Part shown: positions 62,094 through 64,000 of the stretch, one piece after another | Layout of the letters: the number at the start of each line of letters is the position of its first letter | Position numbering within the stretch: the first letter of the stretch is position 1 | From: Yoonia ponticola | GTDB taxonomy: Bacteria > Pseudomonadota > Alphaproteobacteria > Rhodobacterales > Rhodobacteraceae | Direction: 5' to 3' | Length of the DNA stretch: 64,000 bases | Assembly (NCBI RefSeq): GCF_014199395.1 | Contig: NZ_JACIJM010000006.1 | Coordinates: 1-64,000, forward strand | Notes under the pieces: model-generated | The model's input: the letters and a program-made list of their open reading frames with translations, nothing else | Database searches by the model: none | Told to the model about the DNA's origin: nothing | Made by a program: the position numbers and the translations under genes

Positions 62094-62971
62094 TGAATAA
62101 GTCAGCATTTCTTTTGCCAGCCGTTGCGGTTGTTGTCGTTGGGCTATTGTCGTCGGTATTCATCGTAGATGAACGCCAAAAGGCGCTTGTTCTGCAATTT
62201 GGTCAGATCGTTCGGGTGAAAGAAGATCCCGGTCTCAGCTTTAAATTACCGTTGATTCAAGAGGTTGTGCGCTACGATGACCGTATCCTCAGCCGTGATT
62301 TTGAACCGCTAGAAGTCACGCCGTCTGATGATCGTCGTTTGATTGTTGATGCGTTTGCCCGTTACCGGATCGCAGATGTGGAACGGTTCCGCCAAGCTGT
62401 CGGTGACGGCGGCGAAGAGGCCGCGGCGCGGCGTCTTGATTCGATTTTGCGTGCCGAAACACGTGAAGTTTTGGGGTCTGTATCGTCCAACGACATTCTG
62501 TCCGTTGATCGTGCTGCCCTGATGCTGCGTATTCGTAATCAAGCGATTGCAGAAGCCAATGCGCTAGGTTTGCAAGTGGTCGACGTGCGGTTGAAGCGGA
62601 CAGATTTGCCGCCAGAAAACCTCGCCGCGACTTACGAGCGGATGAAAGCAGAGCGCGAACGCGAAGCGGCTGACGAGATCGCACGTGGTAACGAGGCAGC
62701 CCAGCGGGTGCGTGCGGGTGCTGACAGGACAGTTGTGGAATTGGTATCTGATGCGACGCGTCAGTCCGAAATCACACGCGGTGAAGCAGATGCCGAACGC
62801 AACGCGATCTTTGCCGAAAGCTTTGGTTCTGATCCGGAATTCTTTGAATTCTACCGGTCAATGACAGCTTATTCGCGTGCGCTGACATCTGAGAATTCAA
62901 CGATGGTTTTGTCGCCTGACAATGAGTTCTTTAACTACCTGAAGTCTGACGAAGGCGCGTCTGCGAACTAA
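62093..62971 (+). CDS. hflC: FtsH protease regulator HflC
   Basis: The 292-residue partner of HflK has an N-terminal membrane anchor (FLLPAVAVVVVGLLSSVFIV) and an SPFH domain (DERQKALVLQFGQIVRVKED, then IVDAFARYRIADVERFRQAV). A long helical tail (ERMKAEREREAADEIARGNE) follows. It is coupled to hflK. A terminator separates it from the next genes. In many Rhodobacterales a DegP-like protease follows, as here. Confidence 0.94.
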   Translation: MNKSAFLLPAVAVVVVGLLSSVFIVDERQKALVLQFGQIVRVKEDPGLSFKLPLIQEVVRYDDRILSRDFEPLEVTPSDDRRLIVDAFARYRIADVERFRQAVGDGGEEAAARRLDSILRAETREVLGSVSSNDILSVDRAALMLRIRNQAIAEANALGLQVVDVRLKRTDLPPENLAATYERMKAEREREAADEIARGNEAAQRVRAGADRTVVELVSDATRQSEITRGEADAERNAIFAESFGSDPEFFEFYRSMTAYSRALTSENSTMVLSPDNEFFNYLKSDEGASAN

Positions 62972-62998
62972 GGTTTGCACGCAAGATATTTCTGGGGA

Positions 62999-63026
62999 AT
63001 GGCCGGCACATACGCCGGCCATTTTT
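62999..63026 (+). terminator. Rho-independent terminator after hflKC
   Basis: ATGGCCGGC and GCCGGCCAT form a perfect stem with a 6-nt loop, followed by five T residues. Confidence 0.88.
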
Positions 63027-63037
63027 CGTTTGTGGCG

Positions 63038-63283
63038 TTATAAGACGAGAAAATATCGTCCAATTCCATAGAGATAGAGTACCGTGAACATCACGTTAAT
63101 CCATTTGAGTTGAGGTTCTGTGCGCAGCCAGCCGCAGTAAATCCAAATAAGACAAAAGGGCAGGCTGAATAGCATGGCTCCTAGGTGCCAGCCTTGAATC
63201 ACGCAAATTGTACTGCAAAATCCAAGGACAAAGGCCACCCATTTCATTGGCTGCTCGAAGGCAGCGAACGACGTCAGCGTCAT
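63038..63283 (-). CDS. Small membrane protein, 81 aa
   Basis: I chose ATG 63283 (MTLTSFAAFEQPMKWVAFVL); the frame continues to 63337 but with a Pro/Arg-rich, less credible start, and an internal Met at residue 13 is also possible. The protein has about three helices (MKWVAFVLGFCSTICVIQGW, AMLFSLPFCLIWIYCGWL and INVMFTVLYLYGIGRYFLV). It might belong to DUF6552, but I am not sure. It is convergent with hflC. Confidence 0.5.
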   Translation of the reverse strand: MTLTSFAAFEQPMKWVAFVLGFCSTICVIQGWHLGAMLFSLPFCLIWIYCGWLRTEPQLKWINVMFTVLYLYGIGRYFLVL

Positions 63284-63559
63284 AGACAGGCTTTCAGGTA
63301 AACAGCGCCGTGGACCCGGCGGTCTGCTACGTCTCATATATCAGATTAGCCGCATTTTTCTACCGCGAATCCAATCGATGAATGATAATGATCGGGCAGG
63401 GCGTGGATCGTTTCCACATCACGCGGAAATGTGGAAAAATCACACTCCTGTGAGGCTAAACATTTGTGAATTGTGTTGTGTCTTTGCTGCCCTACATAGA
63501 GTGTTAGTGAAAAGGAATGTTCTATCGTTCCTGACGTCATGGATGAGAGGGAGAAACTC

Positions 63560-64000
63560 GTGACATCTAAAGCAATTGCACTCTCGCAGGAGCAATCCGC
63601 GGCCCGCAATATGGTCAAAGGATTGATGACGGCGTTAACTCTAGCAGGTGCATTGGCGGTGGCTCAAGCAACACCGCTGTTCGCCCAAGAACGCCCCGCG
63701 ACATTTGCCGATCTAGCCGAAACTGTGAGCCCGTCGGTGGTGAATATCACGACATCCACGGTTGTCGCAGGCCGCACAGGTCCGCAGGGCATCGTCCCGG
63801 AAGGGTCGCCGTTCGAGGACTTTTTCAACGATCTTGAGAATAATGATCGCGGCGAAGCACGCCGTTCATCAGCGCTGGGGTCCGGTTTTGTGATCTCTCC
63901 TGACGGTTATATCGTGACCAACAACCACGTGATTGAAGGTGCCGATGAGATCGAAATCGAATTCTTCCCCGGTGATGGTCAACCTAAGGAGCTGCTGGAG
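63560..64000 (+). CDS. Do-family serine protease (DegP/DegQ), N-terminal part
   Basis: The frame starts at GTG 63560 after GAGGGAGA and is cut by the window edge after 147 codons; ATG 63611 is an alternative start. A signal peptide (MVKGLMTALTLAGALAVAQA, then TPLFAQ) leads into FADLAETVSPSVVNITTS. The trypsin-like domain follows with ALGSGFVISPDGYIVTNNHV, which contains the catalytic His and continues IEGADEIEIEF. Catalytic Asp and Ser and the PDZ domains are beyond the window. It handles misfolded periplasmic proteins. Its place after hflKC fits a protein quality-control neighbourhood. Confidence 0.88.
   Translation, partial: MTSKAIALSQEQSAARNMVKGLMTALTLAGALAVAQATPLFAQERPATFADLAETVSPSVVNITTSTVVAGRTGPQGIVPEGSPFEDFFNDLENNDRGEARRSSALGSGFVISPDGYIVTNNHVIEGADEIEIEFFPGDGQPKELLE

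Noticed and set aside
63378-63563. 61-codon plus-strand frame upstream of the Do protease
   Set aside because: No ribosome binding site or family likeness; it covers the probable promoter of the protease gene.

Overview
The window looks like a chromosomal segment of a marine alphaproteobacterium of the order Rhodobacterales (Roseobacter group). The family content points there: a DUF1150 gene behind hsp20, DUF2842 behind purA, DUF2161, a small DUF6500-type gene, a Hint-domain protein, a TIGR01459-type HAD protein, a MarR/EPS-type regulator at the bifunctional ATP sulfurylase/APS kinase, and hflK-hflC followed by a Do-type protease. The genus cannot be fixed from sequence alone. The insertion-sequence debris at the left end would suit an IS-rich genus such as Octadecabacter, but that is inference.

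Left end (1-3.5 kb): a decayed accessory patch. It holds three IS3-family pieces, a 5'-truncated nucleoside phosphorylase-like gene and a truncated two-gene unit of unknown function. One IS (1422-2696) is bounded by matching terminal repeats but its flanks do not match, and it abuts a truncated second IS. Both IS coding regions contain the same short palindromic insertion of about 34 bp (1753-1785 and 2823-2856).

3.8-7.1 kb: a TRAP transporter operon (small permease, large permease, solute receptor) closed by a strong terminator. 7.1-24.3 kb: mostly housekeeping and small metabolic genes: prs, a threonine aldolase-like gene, ribF, MaoC, a Mn-dependent pyrophosphatase, a TraB-like protein, groES-groEL under a CIRCE operator, a dienelactone hydrolase, exporters, and purE-purK.

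24.4-33.8 kb: hsp20-DUF1150; an unusual in-frame fusion of a MarR-type winged helix to ATP sulfurylase/APS kinase, preceded by two GTTC-N6-GAAC palindromes 32 bp apart; divergent trxB and Lrp; a Hint-domain protein; and a tight pgeF-midA-lgt operon. 33.8-36.4 kb holds an M42 peptidase, an HD protein and a YbjN protein.

36.4-45.8 kb: a minus-strand block that reads as gamma-glutamylation-type amine or polyamine use. It has an FAD amine oxidase, two glutamine synthetase-like ligases, a class I glutamine amidotransferase and a four-gene polar amino-acid-type ABC importer. 45.9-64 kb: TerB-like protein, rlmJ, a MipA/OmpV-like protein, pyrG, secG, purA, a 694-residue acidic low-complexity protein, thiamine pyrophosphokinase, sdaA, a glutathione transferase, rpiA, glutathione reductase, hflK-hflC, and the start of a DegP/DegQ protease cut by the window edge.

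Similar palindromes recur in four gaps between convergent genes and look like shared bidirectional terminators. I saw no tRNA, rRNA or CRISPR array.
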